Below are positions 1 to 12,400 of a stretch of DNA of 64,000 nucleotides, in pieces. Every line of letters begins with the position of its first letter. Position 1 is the stretch's first letter. Below the pieces are notes generated by a model. That model made no database searches, was not told the DNA's origin, and worked only from the letters and a program-made list of their open reading frames with translations. The stretch lies in NCBI GenBank assembly GCA_027625915.1, contig JANTQA010000012.1, positions 13,912,501 to 13,976,500 of the forward strand, written 5' to 3'. The DNA is from Anaeramoeba flamelloides. Taxonomy: Eukaryota; Metamonada; Anaeramoebidae. Position numbers and translations under genes: made by a program.

Positions 1-3000
1 GAAAAATCTTTGAAATTTTTGAAAAAAATAAAATGTTTAATAAAAAATTTGTTCCCTTTCATTGGACATTTCATGTACAAAATTTCTCAATTTCTTTGGA
101 AAATGAAAAATGTTAGAGATAAATTTTTTTAATTGATAATATATTTATTTTTAAAAGAAATTACAAAGACTCATTTTTCTTATCATTAATTTGGTTTTTC
201 CCGATATTTTTTTTTGTAATGGGCTTTCTAAAAAATAAAAAAAAAAAAAAGAAAAAGAAATTAACATATAAAAATAAACAGAACATTGGAAAATTTGAAA
301 AAATAATCAGATTTAAAAATTTAAATTTATTTTGACATACAAACTCGATTATACCGATAAAATTTGATAAAGCCCTCTCAATAAAAGGGATACTTATACC
401 AGAACATATTTTTAGAATATATCAAACACTAAAATTATATAATATTATATAATCAAAGATTCTTTTTTATATTTATTGGTGATAGAAAAATCTGTTTCAA
501 AACCCAATTATATACATTTGAACATACCTAAAAGTTATAATAAGAAAAAAAAAAAAAATTATTTTATTATATTGTTCGAAAGATAATATAAAGCTACATT
601 CAAGTTATACATTATTGATTATTTTTATAAGTAACCACCTTCACACAAAGAAAATAAAACAATATAAAAAGAAAAAATAAAAATCCAAGCGTATATAATA
701 ATGAAATAATAAGTTTCATAAAAAAATGTATCGTATTTATTGTTATGGGTTAGATGAAACACCATCTAATCGACTAAAGAGATGATTTTTAATTGACTAA
801 ATTTGAGAATTCCGATTCAAAAGTATCTAGATAGATACAATAACAGTATAGATTTGAACATTAATGTAATTTTATATAAAAAAATATATTTGCAAGATTT
901 TTAAATTTTCAAGATAATTATTGATCAATTAAAGACCAAGTACAATCAATAAATTGTGTGTAATTTTTTTATTTAAAAAACACAACACTAACCTTCTATC
1001 AAGTATCAAAAAAAAAATTCCATATCTAACAAAACTGATTACTTTATAGGAAAAAAGTAAATCAATGCCAAAGGAAAAAGACAAAAAATAATAGAGTTTA
1101 TAAAACTAAAATTATTTTCAAATTGGATATAAATTTTGGTATTGTTATTCTTTCATTGTTTTCATTTTTCCAAATTTTTGGAATTTATTTTTTAATAAAA
1201 AAAAATAGAGTGTAGAAAGAGTAAACATAAAAAGGAAAAAAAAATAGTAAAAAACAATAAATGTGCATACCAACAAAAAAAAAACAACAACAATGACATT
1301 TTATTACTTTAAAAACAATCTTAATTGTTGGCACCAAAACAAAAAACCTCTTAATGATTCCTGAAATTTATCATTATTCGCAATATATGTGATCGAGATA
1401 TTTTGGTTTTTTTATATATTGTGTTGGTTATTTTTACTTTGATTTTTTAACTTTAATTTATATATAAAAGTTTCTTTCAACCATTTGTAAACTTTTTGGA
1501 TTCAGAGTATATCCTTAATTAAGAATATAAATTTTATCTAGATTTTTAGTTTTTTTTTTATTGTATTTACAAATACAAAAAGTAAATTAATAATTCTTTA
1601 TAATATATTTATTCATATTTAAACAATTAGTAAAAGATTCAAAATTCTGGTATAAATTAAAAGTTTTTTATAATGAAATTTTTATTAATTAAACTAATTT
1701 TTATTCTGAAATATATAATAATTATTTTATAATATTTAAAAGTTTTTCTACCTTTATTTGAATTTTGGGAATTTCAAATAAATATTTATCAATAAAGTAA
1801 GTTTTATATCTAAGTAACTTATTTTTTCTTTTTTCAATATTTTTTATTTGATAATACTTTATATTTCTATATATACCCCAACAATATGAGCGATATAATA
1901 CGGTATTTTTTAAAATTGATTATAATAAATCTAGTTATTTAAAGTTTTCAACAAGTTTAAACTTCCAATTGTTCATAATTTGATTTAATAAAATAAATAT
2001 CCTTTTTACTAACAATCACTTTATTTGGTATTGTGAAAGATATAAAATTATCAGAATTAAATGGAAAAAAAAAAAAGAAGTCAAAATTTTAGATATAAAT
2101 TATATAAAAATGTTCTCCATAGGAAAAATAATCAAAAGATCTTTAATATGACTAATCAAAATTATGGATTTTATTTTTTTTTTGTAAAGAATTTTTCATC
2201 AAAGCCCTTTTGGTTAGAAAACTTAAGGTAAGAAAGAAAAAATTGAAAATAAAAAATTGAAAATAAAAAATTCCTAAAATAATTAAAAAATAGACAAATT
2301 CGGGTACATACTGCACCAATTTTTGGATTTGTGGAATACCAATTTATTAATCAGAGTTTGTGGATTTTTTTATTTATTATTCATAATATTTCTATCGAGT
2401 TTCTACCCCTCCTGTTTCAGGTGGTGTCCAATTTTTAATTTGGTCAGGTAAAGGATATAATATTTTAATACTTTAATATTTTAATTATTTTTCTTATTTA
2501 TCTTTTTTATTGAGTAAGTGTTCTTTGATTAATCCCCCCCTCTTGAGAAATAAATAAATAAATAAATCTTTTTTTCATCACAGATAATATTGATCCTTAT
2601 ATTATTTTGAACTTTTCATATTTTTTAGATACCAAATAGTTTTTTTAGAGTCCATAGATTGTAAAAATAGTATTACTAAATCCTATAAAATTGATCAAAT
2701 TTAAAAAATATTTGTAAATAAAATCATAGATCAATTTTTTCTGATCTTCAAGGATTCAATATAAAATACTTTTCTTACATTCTAAAAATAAGGTAAATTT
2801 TTTAATATTATTTAATCATAATAACCCACATAAATTACTTAAAGTGTGATTTCATCAAAATTAAAACAACTTTTTTGGTACATTTTTCTTTTAATATATT
2901 GATGGAACTGGTGTAAATTATACTTTAAATGCTTTTTTACTCAAATTTCCCCCAAGGCAATTTAAGCAAAAAATTATAAATTTCACGATTTTTAAATGGG

Positions 3001-4405
3001 AAAGATTTCCAAATTTTTATTATGTTTAAAAATTAAAACCAAAAAAAGAAAATGAAAAAAAAAAAAAAAAAGAAAAAGAAATTGAAGTTTAAGAAGGGTT
3101 TATAAGAAACAATTGGTAAAAAAATTAATAAAAAAACCAATCAATGTTATCTTTTTAATTAAGGACCCCCAAAATCACTACCAAGATACTTTTAGTTGAT
3201 TTAAAAATTTGATAATTGATCATGAATGTTCACTAGGGGATCATTTTTTAAATTGTTGGAATTTATTTTTTTTTTTTTGATCTGATTTCCTATAAATCTT
3301 TGGTCATTTTTAGCCTTTGCAATTTCGTTTTTCTTCTCAAGTTACCCCTACTTTTGTGTTTCAGTATCACAGTATTAGCAAATAACAACTTGATCGTTTT
3401 CCTTTGTAACTCTTCTTGCCAATATAAAGAAGATTCAGCAAGGGTAAAAAATGTAAAAAATAAATTTTTCTTTTTATTTCACTATCAAAAAAATCTAACC
3501 AAAAAGGATATGTACTTTTTACTAATAATTAATTCTAACTTTTTGAACTATATAAAAATAATAACTGTTTCCTATAAAGTTAATAAAGGAAGTTTGCTTA
3601 TAAAGATTAATTGAATCCTTGAAAAAATAAGTGCACTTTTACTTTTGTTTACAGAAAATAAATCAATAAGAGTCGATTGGCAATTAAATAGGATTTATAG
3701 TAACACAACAACTCTAGATCAAAATATTATTTTCTCTCAATAGCAAACTACTTCAATTTTAGGCAGTTTTGTGTTAAACAATTCTCACTTAAACTTAAAA
3801 AAATGCAAATAAAAAATTCTAAATCTCGGAACCAAATCTAAAATTAAAAACATAAATAAAAGGTATAATTTCGAAAAGAATTACCAAATTTTTACCAACA
3901 ATGGTAGTTGTACAATTACTAATTGATAGTGAAACAATTTCTGATCAAAAAAGTGAATAAAGAAAGCAAAACTATGTGAAATGGGATAAATATTGTTGGA
4001 AAAGAAAATTATTCTACTTTTGAAAGTTGAACATTTACAAAAATACATGTAATTAAAATGAAAACGTAGACAATTTGGTTTTATTTAAAAAGGATCGCTT
4101 AGTTTGGACAATTTTATAAAAGTTTTTTTTTGATTCTTTGTAAATTAATAAAAAAAAAAAAAAGATCGAATGATTACGTTTAGCAAAAAAGATAAAAAAA
4201 AAAGTTGAGTGTTTTGTTTTTTGGATCTCTGTTTGAAAAAAGTAATTTCTTACAACCAAACAGTACAATTTCGTTTGTTGTGGAAAAAAAGAAAAACAAA
4301 AAACAAAAGAAAAAAAAAAAGTAAAAATTATTTATTTATGGAAAAGTAAAGAAAAGAATTAAATAGTAAAAAAGTGAGTAATAGTTAACTCATGAATTGG
4401 GGTAT
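1..4405. other. Gene-poor AT-rich flank
   Basis: I see no supported gene here. The longest open frame, 3300-3614 on the plus strand, opens with TTG, is rich in F/L/N/K and shows no domain. Long A and T runs occur throughout. The only recognisable structure is a reversed, decayed copy of the ~520-bp TTGGACACA element at about 870-1187, listed separately. Confidence 0.6.
870..1187 (-). repeat. Decayed copy of ~520-bp Tc1-like element
   Basis: Read on the minus strand, this stretch follows the first ~320 bases of the element that is best preserved at 30741-31262. It begins with a CCAAAAATTTGG-like end at about 1170-1187. It passes through the shared segment around 980-1050 and ends near the GATCGATCAA-like site seen in the other copies. 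It is shorter and more diverged than the copies at 15.6, 18.0, 24.6 and 30.7 kb. Confidence 0.5.
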
Positions 4406-4597
4406 TTATTTTTTGTTTTCTGAATTGATTTGAATTGGCAAAAGGTTATATCTTCTTTTTAAAATCATCCTTTCTCGTGAATATTTGTCGTCTGGTGAAA
4501 ATCTTGCTGGATGTGCAGACTCAGTTGGGTGACTGCATTTTGGACATTTTTCTTTGAGTGTATAACGATTGCACTTTCTACAGATTCTTAAATACAT
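4406..4597 (-). CDS. NOP10: H/ACA snoRNP subunit NOP10 with zinc ribbon
   Basis: This encodes a 63-residue NOP10, a core protein of H/ACA ribonucleoproteins. Those particles pseudouridylate rRNA and snRNA in the nucleolus and Cajal bodies, and NOP10 binds the pseudouridine synthase Cbf5/dyskerin. The C-terminal half has the diagnostic block [15 protein letters not shown], followed by a basic helix. The N-terminal half has two CxxC pairs (C6/C9 and C18/C21) around RYTLKEK. That is the zinc-ribbon pattern of archaeal Nop10; the animal and fungal proteins have lost these cysteines. The start is the ATG at 4597. The frame is open for 34 more codons upstream, but those codons match nothing in the family. 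The coding part has no intron. An AATAAA overlaps the TAA stop and could be the polyadenylation signal. From about position 4648 the upstream flank is a dispersed repeat. Confidence 0.95.
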   Translation of the reverse strand: MYLRICRKCNRYTLKEKCPKCSHPTESAHPARFSPDDKYSRERMILKRRYNLLPIQINSENKK

Positions 4598-4647
4598 CTT
4601 GAAATACAAAAAAATAGATTTCAAATTAAAAAAAATGAGAGATCGAA

Positions 4648-5471
4648 AAGACCTCGATTTAAAAATTTGTAGTTTATTTTTCCTCTGTTTGTAAACCATT
4701 TGTTATTTTTAAAAAGAAAAGAATGTTTGTATGATTTTCTAATCTTTAAAAGTTCTGATCATTAAAGTATGGAAAGTTTGTTAAACCTCAAAATGTTTTT
4801 ATTCTTCAATTTTCAATTTTTAGTGTTTCTTCGTTAGGTAATAATTCTTCTTATCTTAGAACTATTTCAAAACTAAAACAATATTTAAAGAGGTGTGTTG
4901 TTATAGTTGTTGTTGGTAATGTATTTTGGAGATCATTTTCATTGTCTCTCTTTGAAAATTTAGTTATTTTTAATTTTGTTATTTTTCTAAAATTAATTTG
5001 GGTTTTTAAAAGTTAATAATTTTGACAAATATATTTAAAAATTGAATTTTACTTCAATAAAACAATCAAAACAGTTTCTACCTTGGTGAAATTGGCTTGA
5101 TATATAAAAAAGAAATATTTCAGATTTCTAAGAATAAAAATTATTTGATGTTTTTGGAGATTGGAAAATGGGATTATTATTACACTAAAACAACTTTAAT
5201 GAATAATTTTGAAGAACTGATTTCCTGTTACTTTTGTTTTTATAATTATAGCAGTATTTGGGATTACACAATCAATCTAAAATTTTATCAAAATTGTTTC
5301 ATTATTAAAGAATTTCCAAAAAAATCGAAGTCTATCCACATAATTTCCAAATATCTCCAAAAAAATTTTATTTTTGAAAAATTGTATTTTATCTTTGAAC
5401 AAAAACACTTTTTCAAAGTAAAATTTTTAAATGGCTTGAAAAAATTAATTTATTATAACGATCCTTCATAA
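4648..5471 (+). repeat. Dispersed repeat E, copy A, with a degenerate reading frame
   Basis: This stretch is similar over ~800 bases to 26775-27745 and 37140-37850, both in the opposite orientation. All three copies begin near the same point (TTAATCGAGG-like, at about 4650 here). The final part, 5097-5471, is open for 124 codons (TTG at its start) and includes KEFPKKSKSIHI. Copy B carries the related KEFPKQSRSIHL. Upstream, another frame reads SKLKQY followed by a hydrophobic VVIVVVGNVF, also recognisable in copy B. I recognise no family. It may be a decayed multicopy gene or a non-autonomous mobile element. The left end lies about 50 bases upstream of the NOP10 start codon, on the opposite strand. 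Confidence 0.6.
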
Positions 5472-5532
5472 ATCAATCCAATTGTTTTTCAATTGGTTGA
5501 ATAAATCAATTTTTGTGTTTAACCAAAATAAT

Positions 5533-5707
5533 TACAATTAGTTCCACTTTTAAGTCACAAACTTCAACAAAAATTAAGGCACAAAAAAAATCACAAATTA
5601 GGGAACAAAATTCAGACTCTCGTAAAATAATTTGTGGAAAAAAAAAACTCCAAATTTTGTGCCTTAATTTGAGATTTTTTTGTGCCTTAAAGTTGAAACT
5701 AACTGTA
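5533..5707. mobile_element. Palindromic MITE, copy 1
   Basis: The two halves are near-perfect reverse complements. The ends read TACAATTAGTTCCACTTTTAAG and its complement, flanked by TA. Each arm carries the direct repeat TTAAGGCACAAA or variants of it. The TA flanks and the CAGT-like ends fit non-autonomous Tc1/mariner-type elements. No coding capacity. Confidence 0.8.
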
Positions 5708-6499
5708 TCTCAAAAAATATAAACAATCTTTATATTAATATTCCTCGTAACAAAGGCTTGTTATTGTATAATTATGATCAAAATGGCAATAAAGCAATAT
5801 TAAAAAATTTTTTTAAAGATCGAAATAAAATGAATTTAAATTTTTTTAAAGATCGAAATAAAATGAATTTAAATTTTTTTTCTTTTTCAGAAAAAAAAGT
5901 GAAAAAAAAAAATTGATCTCACAAAAAAAAATATTCTTTTTTATGTTTTTAGTCGACCAGAATTTTTTGACACTTGACATCTAAAAAATTTGTAATTAGA
6001 GAATACCACCAATAAAATATTTTAAAAAAATTAACTTGTATTCATGGAGTAGAAGACTGATCCCTTTAATAAAAAACAATAAAAAATCTGAAAATTTCAC
6101 AAGAAATTAAAAATGGATATTCTTCATATATTTTGATTTAGATTTTATTTAATTTTTTTTTTTTAAACATTAATTTATAAATTCTATTCTTCATTTTAAT
6201 CAACTTAATGTGGAAAATAAATTCATTGATTTGATCAAACTCAAATTTATAAAAAAATGAAATGAAATGAAATGAAAAAGATTTGAAAGAAATTAAAAAA
6301 ATTCTCAAAGAGAAAAAGCAAAGTTTCAACCAAATAAAATTCGCTTGTATCTCAATCAACCATTGTATTAAATTGGATGTATTAACTCTTCAAGATTTGT
6401 TCTAATTTGAATTAAAAACAATCTTTTAATGGTTTTGTCCTACATTTACAAAAACTGTCAACGGGTATTTGGATTATTATTGATAGCAAGTAATTATAT
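5708..6499. other. Intergenic with a short tandem duplication
   Basis: A ~36-bp unit containing AAAGATCGAAATAAAATG is repeated twice in tandem at about 5814-5880. Nothing else was recognised up to the stop codon of the kinase gene. The small open frames here are AT-rich and start or end in homopolymers. Confidence 0.55.
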
Positions 6500-9400
6500 T
6501 TAGCGGTTTTCATTTTTTAGTCCATTATTTGGTATTACATTTTGGCTTAATTGGGGGTAGCACCCTCGTTTAATTAAAACCTGAATTCTACGATTTTTTT
6601 GTATTGTATTTTTTTTAATGATGCCGCCACCATTTTTATAAACAAACAATCCACCCTTTTTGTTATCATGAATATTGTTTGAGTCAATTAAGGGTATCGA
6701 TTGTGATTCGATATCCACGCCGCGTAATTCGTTTTGGAAAATCTCATTTTTGAAAACTGTGCCTCTGGAACTTTGGTAAGCAAAAAACCCAGATCCTAAA
6801 TTGTGGTGTATTTTATTTTCTTCAATTCTTGGATCGCCGTTAATTTTTATTTGTATTCCCGACAAGGAGTTACCGTAGATATCATTTTTTTTAAAGGTCC
6901 CTGTTGAGTTGCTATAAACAAAAATGCCCATTTCAGAGTTTGAATAAATCTTATTTTTCATTACCTTTGGGTTACCATTATTCTTGCATGCGATCCCAGA
7001 TTTGCCATTGTTATAAATCTCGTTTTCAATAAACTCCCCATAGCCGCTTTCGATGATATAGCAGCCGGCCTGTTGGTTATGGTGTATTTTGTTGGCCTTG
7101 AAAATTGGCGTAGCATTGCTTTTCACTGTGATCCCAGAGGTTTTGTTGAAGGCGATATCACAGTTTTTAATCAAGCCAGCGGATCGGTCCATGACATAAA
7201 TCCCGCCACCTTCGTTTTTGAAGATTTTACAATCGAGGACGTTTGTCACCGACGAGCTGGTTAGGCAAATTCCTTGGTACTCGTTTTCAAAAATATTACA
7301 ATTTTGGATTGTACCCCTTGCGCTTTGAAAGAGCGCACAGCCAACTTTCCCATGGTGGATTCGGCAATCTCTAATTTTGGGGTTTGCCCCCTTTCTGATG
7401 CTTAGACACGCCATCCCCTTGCCGATTATTTCGCAATTTTGCATTAGTAATTCACCCGACACGATATCCACGGCAGAATGCTTTTTGCCCAATTGCTTAA
7501 AAATCAAATTCGACACGCGCCCTGCCTTGGATCGAAATGAAAAGGCACAGGGCCCATTAGACTCGATGTTGATAAATTTCTGTTCTTTAGATTTGGATGC
7601 GCCGAATAATTCAAGGTTTGGCTTCTTGATGATTATTCTTTCTCGATAAGTGCCCGGTTTAATTTTAATAACATCACCGCTCCTACTTTTTTTAATTGCG
7701 GCGGAAATTGTTGTGAAAATGGTATTTTTTCCTTTGGGGTGCACAATAATTTGTCTTTTCCCATCTTTTCTTATCGAAATCCCCTGCAAAGGCGTATTTC
7801 CTTGCAAATTTTCGTCTTCGTTTGTTTCTAATTCTTGTATTTCATTTTCAACAATTTCAATTCTTTTTAATTTTGGATTGTTATTGCTATTGCTATTGTT
7901 ATTATTATTTTCATTTTCATTGTTATTTTTTTGGTTATTTTTTTCATTTTTCTGGTTATGATCAAATATGGATTTTTCCGAATTGGAAAAAATTTTGTTT
8001 AATTTAATTAATCCTCGAACATTCTCATTAATTTCAATGCCAATTCTATTTGAAGCAATGCTATTATTGACAATGTTTACATTTGATCGAGACGCAATTA
8101 TTATTCCTTTATCTAAATTCTTCCAGATCAAATTACCAATAATATTTCCATTGGTTTCGTTCATTAGCATTATTCCATTTTCGGTGCTTTCTGCAATATT
8201 ATTTGATTTGATGGAAATTTTTGATGCAATTACCTTGATGCCACAATTATTATTTTTTGTTATTTTGTTTTCATAAATATTAATTTGCTCTGAAGAGGTA
8301 ACTAATAAGCCGCAACTTAAATTTTCACAAATTAAGTTTTGCTTTATAAGGCATGATTTTGAATTGGAAAAAAAAATTCCACAATTTTTATTCTTGATTA
8401 TATCATTTTCTTCAGCAAAGCATTTGCACTGTTCATAGATTGATAACCCGTAAGTGCATCCTGTTAAAATATTGTTTTTTATAATTGGACTAGATTTGGA
8501 ACCGCGGACCAAAATACAAGAGATCCCTAAATCCTGCTCGTTGCCAATGATAAAGCATCCCGAAATTATTGTATTGCCCTCTAATACCTCAATAATACCA
8601 TACCCTGATTTTTTTTGGCTATTATCCTTCACTGTGACACCAAAGATCCCACAGTTCATGGCCTTAAAGCAAAAGGCTGATCGTTCATTAGAACATTCTA
8701 CAATAATGGAATCTGCCACAACGCCATTTTTGCCTCTGATTCTTAATCCTGGAATGGTAATATCAGCACCATCAAAATAATGAATACCTGCGCTTAATTC
8801 AATAACATCGCCAGTATTTGCTTCTTTTAAGGCATCTGTAATCGTTGAAAAATTATTTTCATTTCCGTTTCTGTTTCCATTTTCATTTTCATTTTCTTTT
8901 TCGTTTTTGTTTTCGTTCTGATTTTGATTTTGATTGAGATCATCTTCTCCAACATGTAGCACACGATGTGATTGTAATCTTGTTAATGGTGAGTTAAACC
9001 TTTCAAATTGCTTTTCTAGGCTATTCAAATCTTTATTAAAACCTGATTTTTCTTTATCCTTTTTTAAAAAAAAATTCGATAAGGTTTTTGTTTGAAATCT
9101 TTCTCCTTTTTCTTCAAAATATATTTTTTTTAACTTTTTACAAATTTCAATCAGCCGTGATGCTACATCGTTAAAATCTGGCCTATTGTCTGGATTTTCG
9201 TCCCAACATTCCTCAATTAATAATTTTAAATCGGGATCTAAATCTTGTGGTAATTTTGGTCTTCTTTTTTTTAAGGATTGTAAAGAATTTGTTTTGGAAT
9301 CATAAAAATGTAATCCTAAAATTTGTGTTTGGATCATTCCCGAAAATGGCTTTTCTCGACAGATCAATTCCCAAAGAATAATTCCAAAAGAATATACATC

Positions 9401-12400
9401 TGCTGAAAAACTATAATGTTCTGCTCTGACAACCTAAATACATTTGGTTTGTTTTTTTTTGGATTTTGATTTGTTTTTTTTTTTTTTTTTTTGATTTTTT
9501 GATTTTTTATTTTTTTGTTTATGATTTTGTTTTTTGTTTTTTGTTTTATTGTGTTGTTTTTTTTTTAAACAGTAAGTAAATAAAAATAAAGTTGAATTAA
9601 TTTGAATAAATTAGTTTTTTAAAAAAATAAAAAAATAAAAAAAATTAAAATAGTACTTCAGGGGCCATCCATTGGGCTGTGCCATGCAAAGATCTAATTG
9701 AAGTTTCTTCATTTTTTCTTTTAGAACTACCAAAATCAATAATTTTTGGAACAATTTCTCCATCTTCTTCAGTTAATAAAATATTGGCGCTTTTTAAATC
9801 CCTATGAATGATTTTTCTGGAATGTAAATATTTCATTCCATTAGCCACTTGCCTCCCTATATACAGCATTTCTAATAATCTTAAATCAACTTCTTTATTA
9901 TGAATTATATCATATAAACTTCCATATTTATAATACTTCATTACTAAACAATATGGATAATTTTTAGTTGCACCAATTAATTGGACAACATTTGGATGCC
10001 TTAATGCGCTATTGGAGATGAATTAATTTTGATAGTTATATATTGTGATGTAGATATATATTTAAATATTAATAAAAAAAAATTAATTATTATATTTATA
10101 TTTCAATAGATTTTTTTTTTTAAATTTTTGTTTAAATATTTTTGAAAAAGGGGATAAATATATAACACAACTAATCTCTTTTTTTTTAAATGAACAGGGA
10201 AATATTACTTTCTCTTGTTTGTACTTTCTGAAAAATATAGATCTTTTTTAAGAAAAAGAAAAAAAAAATAAACAACAAAAACTGAAATATTAAAATTAAT
10301 GATTATTTTAAAATTGTGCTTAATATTTTATCCTATTATACTTGTAAAACATAAAATAAATCAGAAAATTTTGTAATTATTTCTTTTAAAGATTTTAAAA
10401 TAAAGAAATATGTTATTAATATTATTTATTTATTTATTGAGAATGAAAAACAAATTAATCAAAAAAAAAAAAAAAAATGATATATTTCTTAATATGTGTA
10501 AATGTAGTATATAGAGATAAAAATAAAATAATAAAAACGTCAAATTGGTTTTATTTTGATACTAACCCTTAAACAATAATAGTAAAAAATTTTAGATCTG
10601 TTGAAAAAAAAAAAAAAAAGATTAAAGGAGAATCTAAGTTTATTATAAAATTTAAACAAAAAAAAGATTTTTTTTTTAATCAGATCAAAATAAATCTGGT
10701 ATATAAAATATTTTCCATTACAAGGAGCTCAGTTGTAATGAATGGATTACATGTGTTTTTTAAAGTGTTTGCATGGATATTAGAAGAATAAATTTAATTT
10801 TGAAAATTTCCAAATTTTAAGTTCATTTTTGCACATTTTCACTTTTTTCTTTTTCGATTTTTTTTTGATAACTAATTCATTTTGAAAAATAAATTTTTTT
10901 ATTACAAGATCTATCGAAACTTTGTAAAAACGTGTGTTATTTTTATGTTATTGAAATAGTGAAAATAATTTTGGAAAACCCATTTTAGATTTCTATTGGG
11001 ATTTTCTTTGTTCTTCGATTGAAGATCAAAATGAACATCATTGTTTATCTCAATGTGGTTTTATCTAAGAATTTTGGTTTTTCTTTTTTTTTAAAAAATA
11101 TATTGATTGATTAGATGTACTTTATAAAGAGATCAACTATTCCCCATTGTGTATTATTCAAGTTATTTCTTATTTGTTTTTTCAAGGTAAATTCTAAAAA
11201 ATAATTGATATTTGGAAAATTTTTTGTCCACCTTTGACAGAAACAAAGTTTATATCACCTAGTTGACAAAATCGGCCATTTCCTACGATTTTCAAAATTT
11301 TGGTATGTTCAAATTCTACTTTCAGAGTGTGGTAAAATTTTGAAAATCAGAAATGGTTGATCTTGGTACGCAAAGGGATATGTATTTAGATGAGTGGATA
11401 GATGGATGGAAATTAAATTGTATTATTTTTTAAGATTTCATGAGTTTTTAAGTTATGAATTGAAAAATCAACATTGATACCGAATATTGATTTATTATTC
11501 ATTTTTTTAAATAATTCAAAAGTGTTATTTGTTCGTAAAGCCATTTTAAAAAGGTGTTACAAAAAAGTCTTGAAAATAGATTGATTGAATTCTATCAACT
11601 ATTTGATATAAAACTTCGAAAGACTTTTTTGTCACGCTTTTTTGAATCGACTATAATAAAATTAAAACAATTGTTTTCAAAAGGCCAAATCTTTTTAAAA
11701 GTTTTGAATCAAATTTCGAATTCAAATAAAAAATAATTTAATTTTAATGATAGTTCAAATAAAAAAAAAAATTTCACTTTTCGAAAACAAATTTATTTTT
11801 GTTTTATAATTTTGTTAATTCATTTTCCCAGAATTTTTTTTCTTCTTTAAAATAGTACTAAGGATTTAAAAGAAGGTCAATATCGGCTTTTCAAAACTTT
11901 TTTTTAATAAATTCATCTTTTGACTTTTTTGTTTTTGAAAAACCTAAAATTTTCAAATTTATATACAAGATAACAACAATCAGCCCAATATTTAACTTTG
12001 AAAATTTGAATAAGGTTTAATTTAAAAGTAATTTTAAAAAAAATACTTCATAAATTGGGTTATTTTGGTTTTAAAACCCATAGCACTGCTTTAAAATATT
12101 AAAAATAATGTGATAACAAGAATAATTTTTGTAAAACAAAGACAAATAATCGTCAATACAATCACCATTAAGGTATTTCCAAAAAAGTAGGTTATTTTTT
12201 TTTACATTTAAAATAATATTTTCTTGTGAAATGTTCCTGTTCAAAAATTGGTATTTTTCAAATTAAGAAGAATATTAATACTGATTGAATCAATACCTAT
12301 TGAATGGATTTCAAAATGTATATCCATTAAAATATTTTCTAAAAATGTATAAAAAGTTAGTACTTTTTTTGGAAAAAGCAAGTTACAGCAAATTTTAATA

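Noticed and set aside
3300-3614. 104-codon plus-strand frame
   Set aside because: Starts with TTG, hydrophobic and AT-driven composition, no homologue recognised.
7073-8780. Several plus-strand open frames opposite the beta-helix exon
   Set aside because: They are shadows of the minus-strand gene: their composition follows the repeated beta-helix codons and none shows a domain.
9657-10008. Treating the kinase core and the N-terminal helical exons as two genes because of the 3.4-kb gap
   Set aside because: The TC|C codon closes in frame at the junction and restores the usual alpha-C to HPN sequence of TKL kinases, so one gene is far more likely.
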